Below, piece by piece: positions 1 to 8,729 of a stretch of 64,000 bases of DNA; within the stretch, counting starts at the first letter, position 1; each line of letters opens with the position of its first letter. A program made the position numbers and the translations under genes. Source of the DNA: Ferruginibacter sp. (lineage in GTDB: Bacteria > Bacteroidota > Bacteroidia > Chitinophagales > Chitinophagaceae); the NCBI GenBank assembly GCA_019638485.1, contig JAHBTP010000001.1, forward strand, positions 1,302,001 to 1,366,000, written 5' to 3'. The notes beneath the pieces are model-generated. The model was not told the origin of the DNA. It made no database searches and was given only the letters and a program-made list of their open reading frames with translations.

Positions 1-880
1 TTTTATCATGCAGTAATGCCGATGAAACCAGTACTTCACCAACTTGTATTCCTTTCGATTCAAGGAAGGTCTTCAACTCCTTTCCCATAAAAAGTGCCGG
101 TGAAGGCATAGCTGCTTTCACGGTAATCATTTTTCCGGGAGCAATTTTTCCTGTTATAAAAGCCTGCTGTTGGTAAGGTGCTGAATAAACAATTGATTTG
201 TCACCAATACCAGGCTTACCTGTTTTTACAAAGTTTATCAGATAATCATTCATCCAGGAAGGGCGAGTGCCTATAATTTTAGTACCATCCTCTTCATTCC
301 TGCCGGGCTCCAGGTCAATCTCATACATATTTTCTTTCCAGTTTAGACTCCAGCAGCCGGCACCATAATAATTTCCAATATCTTCCCAAACCCAACCCGG
401 AGGTGTAGGTTGATAACCAAAATTGATATCTTTAAGAACAAGGCCTCCTTTAAGTGAAGACACTTTATTTTTCTTTAATGTAATCCAAATTTTATTAAAA
501 ATATTTTCTGCCCTTGTGGTGTCCCACCGTTCACTTCCCAATGTAGGATCTCCTCTGCCATCAATAATTAAAACATTATCTTCTTCATTTAAATCCGCGG
601 CAATAGAAATGATTGTTGGAAAACGAAAAGAGCTTTCCAGCAATTCAAAAGAAGTGGCAGAGGTTACCACTTTTAAAGAACTCGCCGGGATGAGCCCCAG
701 ATCCGGATTTTTACTAAAAATAATTTTCCCGGTTTGCGCTTCTTTAATTACTAATCCGATTGAAGCATGTCGAAATTGCGAATCAACCTCCATCTTGCTC
801 ACTGCTCGTTGCAATACATCATGCTGGCCAAACACAACCAAATTGAAAATACAAAACAATAAGCCAAAAACAAATCTCAT
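1..880 (-). CDS. dacB: D-alanyl-D-alanine carboxypeptidase/endopeptidase (PBP4, peptidase S13), 5' part only
   Basis: Translating the minus strand from the ATG at 880 gives an open frame running off the window edge, so about 293 N-terminal residues are visible and the C-terminus is missing. A signal peptide (about residues 1-19, ending VFGQ) is followed by a PBP4-like domain. The acylation motif SxxK is S67-S-L-K70 in the context IPASSLKVVTS, and a GDPTLG segment and a WVWEDIGNYYGAG segment typical of family S13 follow. Such enzymes trim or cleave peptidoglycan peptides in the periplasm. The gene diverges from cinA with only 32 bases between the two starts. The family call is firm; whether it is mainly a carboxypeptidase or an endopeptidase cannot be read from the sequence. 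Confidence 0.9.
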   Translation of the reverse strand, partial: MRFVFGLLFCIFNLVVFGQHDVLQRAVSKMEVDSQFRHASIGLVIKEAQTGKIIFSKNPDLGLIPASSLKVVTSATSFELLESSFRFPTIISIAADLNEEDNVLIIDGRGDPTLGSERWDTTRAENIFNKIWITLKKNKVSSLKGGLVLKDINFGYQPTPPGWVWEDIGNYYGAGCWSLNWKENMYEIDLEPGRNEEDGTKIIGTRPSWMNDYLINFVKTGKPGIGDKSIVYSAPYQQQAFITGKIAPGKMITVKAAMPSPALFMGKELKTFLESKGIQVGEVLVSSALLHDK

Positions 881-912
881 GTTAAGTAAATTGCATTAAA
901 AATACATAAAGC

Positions 913-2166
913 GTGGTTAAAGCAAGCATAATTACAATAGGAGACGAACTACTCATTGGCCAGGTAATAGACACAAACAGCGCTTGGATTGCTAAACAGC
1001 TTAATGAAATAGGCATTTCTTTAATCAAACGAGTAGCTGTTGGCGACAATAGAAATGCCATCATTGAAGCATTACAGCAGGCAATGAATGATACACGGGT
1101 AATCATTATTACCGGTGGGCTTGGCCCAACAGATGATGATATAACAAAGAGTGTTTTAACTGACTTTTTTGGTGGGCCATTGGTAGTAAACAAGGCGGTA
1201 GAAGACCATGTAAAGCATTTATTTAAAGATGTATTTAAAAAACCTATGCCACTCCGCAACCTGCTTCAGGCACAGGTGCCCAGAAGCTGTACCACACTAT
1301 GGAACCCGGTAGGAACCGCCCCCGGAATGCAATTTGAAAAAGGCAATTGTTTTGTGTTTAGCCTCCCGGGTGTACCGTTTGAAATGAAAGAAATGATGAT
1401 AAATAGCGTTGTTCCATTTCTTGCAAACCGATTCAAACTAAAACCCATTCTTCATCGTACGCTGCTAACAGAAGGTATAGGTGAATCTGCGCTTGCCGAT
1501 TTAATAAACGACCTGGAAAAGAATATACCTAAAGGAATATCACTTGCCTATTTGCCCCATTTTGGAATGGTAAGGCTTAGGCTAAGTGCAAATTCCGGAA
1601 TACACGAGAGAATTTTGGATAATCATTTTTCTATTTTGTGTGAGCGGGTAAAGGAATATTTAGTTACACCAACAGATGAAACTTTGCCTGATTTGGTTTT
1701 CAAAAAGCTATTATCCACCCATCGAACATTAAGTACAGCCGAGAGTTGTACAGGAGGATACATTGCACATAAACTCACCCAAAAACCCGGAGCTTCTAAA
1801 ATTTTTAAAGGGAGTGCAGTAGTGTATTCAAACGAAGCCAAAATAAAAATGCTCAGGGTAAATCCTGAAACATTGAATGCACATGGTGCGGTTAGTGAAG
1901 CAGTGGTAAAGGAATTATTATCGGGGGTGCTGCAGCTAATGAATACCGATTACGCACTTGCTATTTCAGGCATATTGGGGCCGGGGGGTGGAACCTCTGA
2001 AAAACCGGTGGGAACGGTATGGATGGGTGTGTCAAATAATCAAAAACAAGTAGTAAAAAAAGTAAATCTGAGGTACAATAGGCTACAAAACATGGAAGTA
2101 TCCTGCAATATGGTTTTGAACATGTTATATAAGTTATTAAAGGAAGATAACCCGGTTGCATCGTAA
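913..2166 (+). CDS. cinA: CinA-family protein (nicotinamide-nucleotide amidohydrolase type)
   Basis: This 417-residue protein has the two-domain CinA layout. The N-terminal MoCF/COG1058 domain (about 4-170) contains GGLGPTDDD at 68-76. The C-terminal CinA domain (about 260-410) carries AESCTGG at 276-282, the NMN deamidase active-site region. CinA proteins recycle NMN and/or act as ADP-ribose pyrophosphatases; the competence link of the name does not apply generally. The start is GTG at 913, because an in-frame TAA lies at 907-909 and no ATG lies between it and the conserved SIITIGDELLIG segment. The stop is followed after 53 bases by the E2 gene, so co-transcription is plausible. Confidence 0.92.
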   Translation: MVKASIITIGDELLIGQVIDTNSAWIAKQLNEIGISLIKRVAVGDNRNAIIEALQQAMNDTRVIIITGGLGPTDDDITKSVLTDFFGGPLVVNKAVEDHVKHLFKDVFKKPMPLRNLLQAQVPRSCTTLWNPVGTAPGMQFEKGNCFVFSLPGVPFEMKEMMINSVVPFLANRFKLKPILHRTLLTEGIGESALADLINDLEKNIPKGISLAYLPHFGMVRLRLSANSGIHERILDNHFSILCERVKEYLVTPTDETLPDLVFKKLLSTHRTLSTAESCTGGYIAHKLTQKPGASKIFKGSAVVYSNEAKIKMLRVNPETLNAHGAVSEAVVKELLSGVLQLMNTDYALAISGILGPGGGTSEKPVGTVWMGVSNNQKQVVKKVNLRYNRLQNMEVSCNMVLNMLYKLLKEDNPVAS

Positions 2167-2219
2167 AACTGATTTTGCGTACATTTGCCTCTCAATCTTC
2201 ATTAAACATTTTTCTTTAT

Positions 2220-3533
2220 ATGAGTTTAGTTGATTTGGTAATGCCTAAGCTTGGAGAAAGCATTATGGAAGCCACAATTTTGAAGTGGCATAAAAAGCCG
2301 GGTGATTCTATAAAACAGGATGAAACTGTTTTAGATATTGCCACAGATAAAGTGGACAGCGAAGTTCCTTCCACTGCTGAAGGTGTATTAGAAGAAATTT
2401 TGTTTAAGGAAAATGATGTGGTTCCCATTGGAACAACTATAGCCCGCATTCGGGTTGGCGCAGCAGTTTCTTCTTCAGCACCAGCTGCCGCTCCGGTAAC
2501 ACCTCAATATGAAGAAGCCAAGGTGGTGGAAGAAGTTCCTTATCAACCTACATCCAAACCTGCCGCAAATTCTACCGGGAAGCCTCGATTTTATTCACCC
2601 TTAGTGCTCAATATCGCTCAAAACGAAGGTATTAGTATGAGCGACCTGGAAAATATTCCGGGCACAGGTCAGGATGGTAGGGTTAGTAAAAAAGATATTC
2701 TTGCTTATGTGGCTAACAAAAAGCAGGGTATTACGCAAGCTGTGCCTACACAAGTTTCTATTATACCTACATCCCAGCCTGCGCCTCAACCTGTAGCACA
2801 GCAAACTCCGGTGGTTTATCAGGGCAATGTGGAGATTATTGAAATGGATCGGATGCGTAAAATGATTGCCAAACACATGGTAGATAGCAAACATACCAGC
2901 CCGCATGTTACCAGTTTTGCTGAATGTGATGTAACAAATTTAGTATTGTGGCGTAATCGAATTAAAAAGGAGTTTGAGAAAAGAGAAGGTGAAAAAATAA
3001 CTTTTACTCCCCTATTTATTGAAGCAATAGTTAAGAGTATAAAAAAATATCCAATGCTCAGTAGCAGCGTTGATGGAGATAAAATTATTATTAAAAAAGA
3101 TTTAAACATTGGAATGGCAACGGCGTTACCTTCCGGAAATCTTATAGTTCCTGTAATAAAAAATGCTGATCAGTTAAACTTGGTTGGGCTTACCAAACAA
3201 GTTAACGGCCTTGCTGCTGCAGCACGTAATGGCAAGTTAAGACCGGACGATACCAGCGGTGGAACATTTACTTTAACCAACGTAGGAACTTTTGGAAGCA
3301 TCATGGGCACTCCTATTATCAACCAACCGCAAGTTGCTATTATGGCAGTAGGTGCAATTAAAAAGCGTCCAATGGTTATTGAAACAGAGCAAGGTGACAC
3401 CATCGGCATCCGCCACATGATGTATATATCACTTAGTTATGACCACCGTATCATTGATGGCTCTTTAGGCTCTACCTTCCTGAATGCAGTAAGTAAGGAA
3501 TTAGAAAATTTCGACCCTAATCGCCAGATATAA
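2220..3533 (+). CDS. 2-oxo acid dehydrogenase E2 (dihydrolipoamide acyltransferase)
   Basis: This is a 437-residue E2 component of a 2-oxo acid dehydrogenase complex. A lipoyl domain (about 1-78) has the lipoylation lysine K44 in ATDKVDSEVP. A Pro/Ala/Gln-rich linker, an E3/E1-binding domain (about 120-160, FYSPLVLNIAQNEG) and a second linker follow. The catalytic acyltransferase domain carries the active-site HRIIDG (H409, D413). An in-frame TTG at 2175 would add 15 residues, but the ATG at 2220 puts the lipoyl domain at the N-terminus as usual, so I use it. One lipoyl domain and the architecture fit a branched-chain or pyruvate-type E2. Substrate specificity cannot be assigned, because no E1 or E3 gene is nearby. 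LipB, which supplies the octanoyl group for lipoate, is encoded at about 36 kb. Confidence 0.93.
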   Translation: MSLVDLVMPKLGESIMEATILKWHKKPGDSIKQDETVLDIATDKVDSEVPSTAEGVLEEILFKENDVVPIGTTIARIRVGAAVSSSAPAAAPVTPQYEEAKVVEEVPYQPTSKPAANSTGKPRFYSPLVLNIAQNEGISMSDLENIPGTGQDGRVSKKDILAYVANKKQGITQAVPTQVSIIPTSQPAPQPVAQQTPVVYQGNVEIIEMDRMRKMIAKHMVDSKHTSPHVTSFAECDVTNLVLWRNRIKKEFEKREGEKITFTPLFIEAIVKSIKKYPMLSSSVDGDKIIIKKDLNIGMATALPSGNLIVPVIKNADQLNLVGLTKQVNGLAAAARNGKLRPDDTSGGTFTLTNVGTFGSIMGTPIINQPQVAIMAVGAIKKRPMVIETEQGDTIGIRHMMYISLSYDHRIIDGSLGSTFLNAVSKELENFDPNRQI

Positions 3534-3585
3534 CAGTTAGGCATAAACGAAAGTAGAGTAGTATGGATAAGGGCTATGTACACCC

Positions 3586-4125
3586 CTATTCTCCACCGGT
3601 TTTTTCTCCTACAAACCAGTGTTCCTTATCTTTAAACAAAACATTAAACGTTGTAAGGGTGCCATAAATACGGGTAATGTATTGTTGAAGATTTACCTTG
3701 TCTTCATCATTTAATTTTTTATGTGCATTAATTTGTTGTTCCATTACCCTAATCCTATCTCTGAGCATGACTATTTTATGAAAGAAAATATCAATAGGAA
3801 TTTCTTTGGGCTTTAAAGTCGAATCAGCCGGTTGCAAAATCATTGTTCCGTTCTGCCATCTGTCTCCTAATGGCACGATTTCTGAAACCTCAGCCCATTG
3901 CCTGAGTATTTTAAGCAAACTGACTTCTACCTCCGAAACAGTTTCCAATTCTGCACTTACATTTTCCGGAATAATTTCATCAAGCATTTCATCACCTTTA
4001 TCAATTTCTTTTATACCGTGATCAATAAAGGAAATGAGATAGCTGGCGTATCGAATAGCCACAATCACGCCTTGCCCGAAATGACGATGTTGCAATCTGG
4101 TTCCTATACCTAATGTTTTTTCCAT
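3586..4125 (-). CDS. Conserved hypothetical protein with Tudor-like N-terminus
   Basis: This is a 179-residue soluble protein without signal peptide or membrane segments. The N-terminus (GTRLQHRHFGQGVIVAI, about 7-23) resembles the small beta-barrel (Tudor/CarD-like) start seen in UvrD and CarD relatives, where H-x-x-FG-x-GVV is typical. The rest is acidic and probably helical (residues 60-160), with KLNDEDKVNLQQYITRIYGT near the end. No catalytic motif is seen. It is separated by 100 bases from trmH upstream on the same strand and converges with the E2 gene. I do not recognise a function; an accessory nucleic-acid or protein-binding role would be a guess from the N-terminal motif. Confidence 0.75.
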   Translation of the reverse strand: MEKTLGIGTRLQHRHFGQGVIVAIRYASYLISFIDHGIKEIDKGDEMLDEIIPENVSAELETVSEVEVSLLKILRQWAEVSEIVPLGDRWQNGTMILQPADSTLKPKEIPIDIFFHKIVMLRDRIRVMEQQINAHKKLNDEDKVNLQQYITRIYGTLTTFNVLFKDKEHWFVGEKTGGE

Positions 4126-4225
4126 AGTAAAAAGATTAATTCAATGCAATATAAAGAGAATCCAGACTAAAGAAATATGCCGGGGAAGATGTTTAATCTA
4201 ATAAGTTAATTGAAAAACGTATTTC

Positions 4226-4816
4226 TTAAGATTCGTCTTCTAATCCCCATTTATTACGCAATGACTCCATTTGCTCCACCAACAACCGCTGCTTTTCATA
4301 ATGGCCTGCAATTGATTTCTGCCTAAACGCCTCATAAAGTGAAACCGCACAGGCAACGGAGATGTTAAGTGACTTAATAATACCAACCTGCGGAATAATA
4401 AAATTTCCATCACAAAGCGCAACCAAGCCATCACTAACACCACTGTGTTCATTACCAAAGACAAGGGCTACAGATTGGGTGAAATCAATTTGATGAAGAG
4501 GAATTGAATCTGCAGCAAGATGAGTAAGCAATATTTTACTATACTTTTTTCGCAATGCTTCAAAGCAAGATTGAATATCATTAAATTGATGAATAGTGAG
4601 CCATTTCGCTGCACTGGAGGAGCTCTTTGCTCCCCATTTTTTATGTTTGGGGATATCCGTATTTAAAATATAAATTTCCTGAACGCCTACCGCATCACAT
4701 GTACGCATAACCGCAGAGATATTATGTGGGTCTTGCACGTTTTCAAGCACCACAGTTAAATCCGGTTGCCTCTTTTCTAATACAGCAGTGAGTCGTTGTA
4801 ATCTTTCAGGTGTCAT
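4226..4816 (-). CDS. trmH: tRNA (guanosine-18-2'-O)-methyltransferase TrmH
   Basis: This 196-residue SpoU/SPOUT methyltransferase closely follows the TrmH subfamily. It has an N-terminal TPERLQRLTAVLEKRQPDLTV segment, the N-H-N-I-S-A type motif 1 (DPHNISAVMRTCDAVG), motif 2 (LVFGNEHSGVSD) and motif 3 (IPQVGIIKSLNISVACA), which form the trefoil knot that binds S-adenosylmethionine. It methylates the 2'-OH of G18 in tRNA D-loops. Its ATG overlaps the stop of the dipeptide epimerase by four bases (ATGA), so the two are translationally coupled. Its C-terminal extension (about 165-196) is also typical of TrmH. A second SpoU-type enzyme is encoded at 42667-43218. Confidence 0.92.
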   Translation of the reverse strand: MTPERLQRLTAVLEKRQPDLTVVLENVQDPHNISAVMRTCDAVGVQEIYILNTDIPKHKKWGAKSSSSAAKWLTIHQFNDIQSCFEALRKKYSKILLTHLAADSIPLHQIDFTQSVALVFGNEHSGVSDGLVALCDGNFIIPQVGIIKSLNISVACAVSLYEAFRQKSIAGHYEKQRLLVEQMESLRNKWGLEDES

Positions 4817-5838
4817 ACTAAAAAGTTATGAAAGAGTTGTAGTCCTAATCCCGGTCTTTCATTATATTCAAAATAACCATCCACAATTTCATGTCCTCTG
4901 GCTAAATCTTCAGTTAATAACAACGGGCCATCCACATCCAAATAATCAGCCATAGGAGCAAGGTGTGCAATAGCTGCTGTTCCTATGCTACTTTCATTCA
5001 TACATCCCAGCATCACCTTCAAATCCATTTGATGTGCATTTGCAATCATCCGTTTTGCAGGAGTGATACCACTGCATTTTGTAAGTTTAATATTGATACC
5101 ATGAAAAGCTCCTTTGCAACGTAATACATCCTCCTCTTCCACACAAGATTCATCTGCAAAAAGTGGCAGAGCAGAAACCTTGTATAATTTTTTAGCACCT
5201 TCCCAATCATCCTGATGCAGTGGTTGTTCAACCAATTCCACATCCAGGTTTTTCAATTGATTAATTTTCTCAACAGCTTCATCAAATGTCCACCCACCGT
5301 TTGCATCCACTCTAAAAGGTGCTTTGGTATGAAGTCTTAGCTCCTGTACCCGTTCAATATCATCGGGCAATCCCACCTTTATTTTGTATGCCGGCCACGG
5401 ATGTTCTTTAAGTTTCTTTACCATTACTTCGGGTTCATCCCATCCGATAGTATAATCGGTAACAGGTGATTTATCGGTATCTAATTCCCACAAATCATAC
5501 AGTGGTTTACCTTGCATTTTGCCATAAATATCCCAGCCAGCCATATCCAGCGCACATACAAGGAAAGAATTATCTTCCAATAAATGATGAAGGTAATGCC
5601 AGTAGCGATCGGGTTCAGTAAAAGAAAATTTTTCCACAAACAACTTCTTTCGTTGTAAATCACTAATCATTTTCTCAGTAGTAATACCATAATAAGAAAT
5701 GGCGGGAGCCTCTCCAAAGCCATTAATTCCCAAATGTTGTAATGCTACTGCAAGAGTAGGCTGTGTGCTTTTTGTTCCTTTTGAAATAGTAAATGGGTAT
5801 TCAAAAGGAAGGTCAAATGCTTTCCAGAAAACTTTCAT
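4813..5838 (-). CDS. Dipeptide epimerase (L-Ala-D/L-Glu epimerase type, enolase superfamily)
   Basis: This 341-residue enolase-superfamily protein is of the muconate-lactonizing subgroup. The N-terminal capping domain spans about 1-120. The barrel carries the K-x-K pair in YKIKVG (K152, K154), metal ligands D178 (VDANGGW), E204 (VEQP) and D229 (ADES), and the second general base K251 (NIKLTK). The C-terminal DVDGPLLL is typical of dipeptide epimerases. The family equilibrates L-Ala-D-Glu and L-Ala-L-Glu during murein peptide recycling; other dipeptide substrates are known, so the exact substrate is inferred. It lies 11 bases downstream of malQ and overlaps trmH by four bases, which suggests one transcript. 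Confidence 0.9.
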   Translation of the reverse strand: MKVFWKAFDLPFEYPFTISKGTKSTQPTLAVALQHLGINGFGEAPAISYYGITTEKMISDLQRKKLFVEKFSFTEPDRYWHYLHHLLEDNSFLVCALDMAGWDIYGKMQGKPLYDLWELDTDKSPVTDYTIGWDEPEVMVKKLKEHPWPAYKIKVGLPDDIERVQELRLHTKAPFRVDANGGWTFDEAVEKINQLKNLDVELVEQPLHQDDWEGAKKLYKVSALPLFADESCVEEEDVLRCKGAFHGINIKLTKCSGITPAKRMIANAHQMDLKVMLGCMNESSIGTAAIAHLAPMADYLDVDGPLLLTEDLARGHEIVDGYFEYNERPGLGLQLFHNFLV

Positions 5839-5849
5839 ATTTTTAAAAT

Positions 5850-8318
5850 TTAGCGGCCTGATTCACGAATCATTTGAGCAATTTGTTCACTAAATATTTT
5901 CTGTGCTTTTAAATTTTCTATGCTAAGATGCAACCGATAATCCCAAATCTGATTAGGATTTGCCGGATCGTTAATTCTTTCTTCACTCCATTCACTTCTA
6001 CGCATACCTTCATTCATAGCCAATATATCTTGAACCGGGAATATCACCCACATTGCCGGTGAACTTAAATAAAAACGCAAAATATCTTTTACTATACTTC
6101 CGGTACAATGCACAGGAGCCAAGCCATTATATCCAAGCACTCCGTTATAATAGTATTGAATGTTATCGCGATCTGTTTCCCACCATTGCCTAAGTGTTTC
6201 CATATCATGTGTACCGGAGGTAACCACAGACAGATAGCCTGAATTTTTGGTTTGAGCATACCGCTTCATAATATCAGATGGCATACGTTCAATAACCAGT
6301 GACAGGATATTAAATGCTTCCAATAATTCCGGAAGAAAAGTTGGATTCATACCTAAATCTTCTGCACATAATAGCATTTGTGAAGCAGATTTAAACACTT
6401 CAAAATGCTCCTCTCCCATAGTGCGCCAACTTGTATCTTGCTTTTCAAAAAAGAATTGATGGTATGCGTTGTTCAATTTATACTGCCAATCTTTCGAATA
6501 TTGTTTAAACTTTGCTGTATGTTGCATTCCCAATCTGAAATGATATCCTCCTTCAATTTTTAAAAGGATGGCGTTATCATCTACATCATCTTGACCTAAC
6601 AGTTCTTTTGCCTCAGGCAATCCTGCTGCTGTCAAATCACTGTCCGTTAGAGGAACAATAGGATAGAAACGTCCTAATCGTGGATTGCCGCTTTGATGCG
6701 GAATACAAAACATGCGTAATAAGCCAAGTACGTGATCAATCCGAACAGCTTGAAAATAATTTCCCATTTGTTGAAGTCGTAATTTCCACCAGGAGAAATC
6801 ATCTGCCTTCATGGCTTCTATATCATAAACAGGAAACTTCCAATTTTGTCCTTCTTCACTAAAACCATCGGGCGGTGCGCCATAATCAAAATCGAACTTA
6901 AAAAATTGTGGATACATCCAGGTATCCACACTATACCTTCCAACGCCAACAGGCAAATCCCCTTTAATAACAACGCCTAAACGATTAGCATATTCAATCG
7001 CATCACGTAGCTGTAGGTGGAGATGGTATTGGAGAAAATAATAAAAGGAAATGTCTAAATAATAAATGCTGTCAGGCTGCGAAATCGAAGTTACTTTTCC
7101 ACTATCAAAAACTGCCCATTCATTCCATTCATTATAGTTGGGGGTTTGATTTCGATCTCGAAAAACAGAAAATACCGCATAAGGTGTTAACCATTTTTGG
7201 TTTGAACGAAAAAAGGCAGTCCATTCATAATCCTGCTGGTAGGTATGCTGTACTTTATCAAAAACAAGCCTCAATACAGTCCATTTTATTTCAGCCACTT
7301 TATCATAATCCACACTTTTTGATGCACGTGCATTATCTATCGCTATCTGTATTTTTTCAGGAATACTCAATCCTACATCCATTGCCAAATCTGCCACATC
7401 AAGGAACAAAGGATTTAAAGCGAAGGCCGAAATAGGTGCATAAGGATAAGAATCTTTTCGTGTACGCGTAGCTGTGGTATCATTAAGTGGTAACAGTTGA
7501 ATCATTGAAAACCCTGATTGGGCACACCAATCAGCAAAATTTTTTAGTTGGGTAAAATCACCACATCCCCAATCATTTTCAGATCGAATTGAGAAAAGAG
7601 GTATAGCCAAACCAGCTCCTTTCCATCCCTGCTCAGGAATTCGTACATACTGGTGCAACACCGTCATGGTATTAATATCTGCCGTATGTAACACCCTGTT
7701 ATCACCGGCCTCCCATTCTACAATTTGTTTGGCTACTGTATCATAAATAGCATACTTAAACTCAACCGACGGGTCTGCAGTAAGGTTAAGTTTAATGCTC
7801 CAATGATTTCCTTTTCTATACATAAGAAGTGGGTTGTTGCTATCCCAATTCTTCAGCTTATTTCCCGAACCTAAAACACATAACACTTTTCCATCGGGTA
7901 AGGCAGGCGCAAAAGTATTAAAGGCAACAGTATAATTTTTATCTGCATACTTTTTTGCTGACTTAACAACCGGCTGCGACAAGACCCTAAATACGGCAGA
8001 TTCAAAAATATCTCCATTATATCCATCAGGAGTAATTTCATCGTGTATTTCAACCCGGTCATTATGCACTTTCCTTAAATCAAACTTCCGTTTGGAAAAA
8101 AGACTTTTTACCCAAGTTCCATTGCGTATCAAATCTACCTCATACGCCACCATGGTCACCGTTAGCAAGTCATCTTCCTCAATTACTAAATCCCAGTAGG
8201 AAGCATTCAGATACTTCATTGAAAATAAAACCGACTTTGAAAAATCCTTGTTGAACAACCGTAACTTTAGTTCTTCGCCCGGTTGAGAAGAAAACTGTAT
8301 ATAAAAATGAATTTGCAT
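5850..8318 (-). CDS. malQ: 4-alpha-glucanotransferase with N-terminal starch-binding domains (DPE2-like MalQ)
   Basis: This is an 822-residue GH77 disproportionating enzyme. The first ~250 residues form two CBM20-like starch-binding modules; the second contains VLGSGNKLKNWD and KYAIYD. The GH77 barrel then shows GDLPVGVGRYSVDTW, the nucleophile Asp in VRIDHVLGLLRMF, the acid/base Glu in CAEDLGMNP and the third carboxylate in SGTHDMETLR. This layout, longer than the ~500-residue amylomaltases, matches the plant DPE2/Bacteroidetes type, which moves glucosyl units between maltose and glycogen-like polysaccharide in the cytoplasm. It is the first gene of a probable malQ-epimerase-trmH transcript; the functional link to the two followers is unclear. 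Confidence 0.93.
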   Translation of the reverse strand: MQIHFYIQFSSQPGEELKLRLFNKDFSKSVLFSMKYLNASYWDLVIEEDDLLTVTMVAYEVDLIRNGTWVKSLFSKRKFDLRKVHNDRVEIHDEITPDGYNGDIFESAVFRVLSQPVVKSAKKYADKNYTVAFNTFAPALPDGKVLCVLGSGNKLKNWDSNNPLLMYRKGNHWSIKLNLTADPSVEFKYAIYDTVAKQIVEWEAGDNRVLHTADINTMTVLHQYVRIPEQGWKGAGLAIPLFSIRSENDWGCGDFTQLKNFADWCAQSGFSMIQLLPLNDTTATRTRKDSYPYAPISAFALNPLFLDVADLAMDVGLSIPEKIQIAIDNARASKSVDYDKVAEIKWTVLRLVFDKVQHTYQQDYEWTAFFRSNQKWLTPYAVFSVFRDRNQTPNYNEWNEWAVFDSGKVTSISQPDSIYYLDISFYYFLQYHLHLQLRDAIEYANRLGVVIKGDLPVGVGRYSVDTWMYPQFFKFDFDYGAPPDGFSEEGQNWKFPVYDIEAMKADDFSWWKLRLQQMGNYFQAVRIDHVLGLLRMFCIPHQSGNPRLGRFYPIVPLTDSDLTAAGLPEAKELLGQDDVDDNAILLKIEGGYHFRLGMQHTAKFKQYSKDWQYKLNNAYHQFFFEKQDTSWRTMGEEHFEVFKSASQMLLCAEDLGMNPTFLPELLEAFNILSLVIERMPSDIMKRYAQTKNSGYLSVVTSGTHDMETLRQWWETDRDNIQYYYNGVLGYNGLAPVHCTGSIVKDILRFYLSSPAMWVIFPVQDILAMNEGMRRSEWSEERINDPANPNQIWDYRLHLSIENLKAQKIFSEQIAQMIRESGR

Positions 8319-8361
8319 ATCAGTGGCAAGTTAACCCCAATTGAAAAAATACAAGCAAAAA

Positions 8362-8391
8362 TTGGAAGTTTAGCATCAAGTATTATATTTG
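8362..8391 (+). promoter_or_regulatory. Bacteroidetes-type promoter for the 52-residue membrane protein
   Basis: A -33 core TTG at 8362-8364 is separated by 19 bases from TATATTTG at 8384-8391, a perfect match to the -7 consensus TAnnTTTG. The ATG of the small ORF follows 17 bases later. It lies in the malQ upstream region but points away from malQ. Confidence 0.6.
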
Positions 8392-8408
8392 CACAAATCT
8401 TTCAGACT

Positions 8409-8567
8409 ATGCAAGAGACTGCAAAAAAATCTACCGCAATTTTTTGGATACTTTTTCTTCTTTCTGTCGTTGCATTTTTTGGTGTGTACTCAATAGGTGG
8501 CGGATATTGCACACTAACACTACCTTTTGTTGTTACTTTCTTCGCAAAGGCGCTCGACTTAATTTAG
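8409..8567 (+). CDS. Small single-span membrane protein (52 aa), unknown function
   Basis: This is a 52-residue ORF starting with ATG at 8409 (MQETAKKSTAIFWILFLLS). It has a charged N-terminus, a hydrophobic helix about residues 11-29, a short GGGYC turn and a second hydrophobic stretch (about 35-50). A longer in-frame ORF opens at 8283, but a strong promoter at 8362-8391 lies inside it, which favours the short start. It diverges from malQ and converges with dnaK, whose terminator lies 123 bases downstream. I do not recognise a function. The promoter and the clean hydrophobic profile argue that it is real. Confidence 0.6.
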   Translation: MQETAKKSTAIFWILFLLSVVAFFGVYSIGGGYCTLTLPFVVTFFAKALDLI

Positions 8568-8682
8568 ATTTCATATCGGTTTACGCAAGGAATAATCCCT
8601 AAAAAATGGGGAAATGATTCTTTTTCAAAAGTCATTTTTACTTTTTGTTGTTTATATTTTGCAATGCTACATCCAAATAGCA

Positions 8683-8711
8683 TAAAAAAAGCCTGCCAAA
8701 AATGGCAGGCT
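8683..8711 (-). terminator. Rho-independent terminator of dnaK
   Basis: A perfect 9-bp stem (8690-8698 with 8703-8711, AGCCTGCCA/TGGCAGGCT) with a four-base loop is followed on the minus strand by seven T residues. It starts 19 bases past the dnaK stop. Confidence 0.88.
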
Positions 8712-8729
8712 AATAAACTTTCAAATTCT

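Noticed and set aside
423..899. 158-codon plus-strand ORF at the left end
   Set aside because: The minus strand there encodes a PBP4 with signal peptide and SxxK motif, so the plus-strand frame is a shadow.
2175..2219. TTG start extending the E2 acyltransferase
   Set aside because: It would place 15 extra residues before the lipoyl domain. The ATG at 2220 gives the normal N-terminus.
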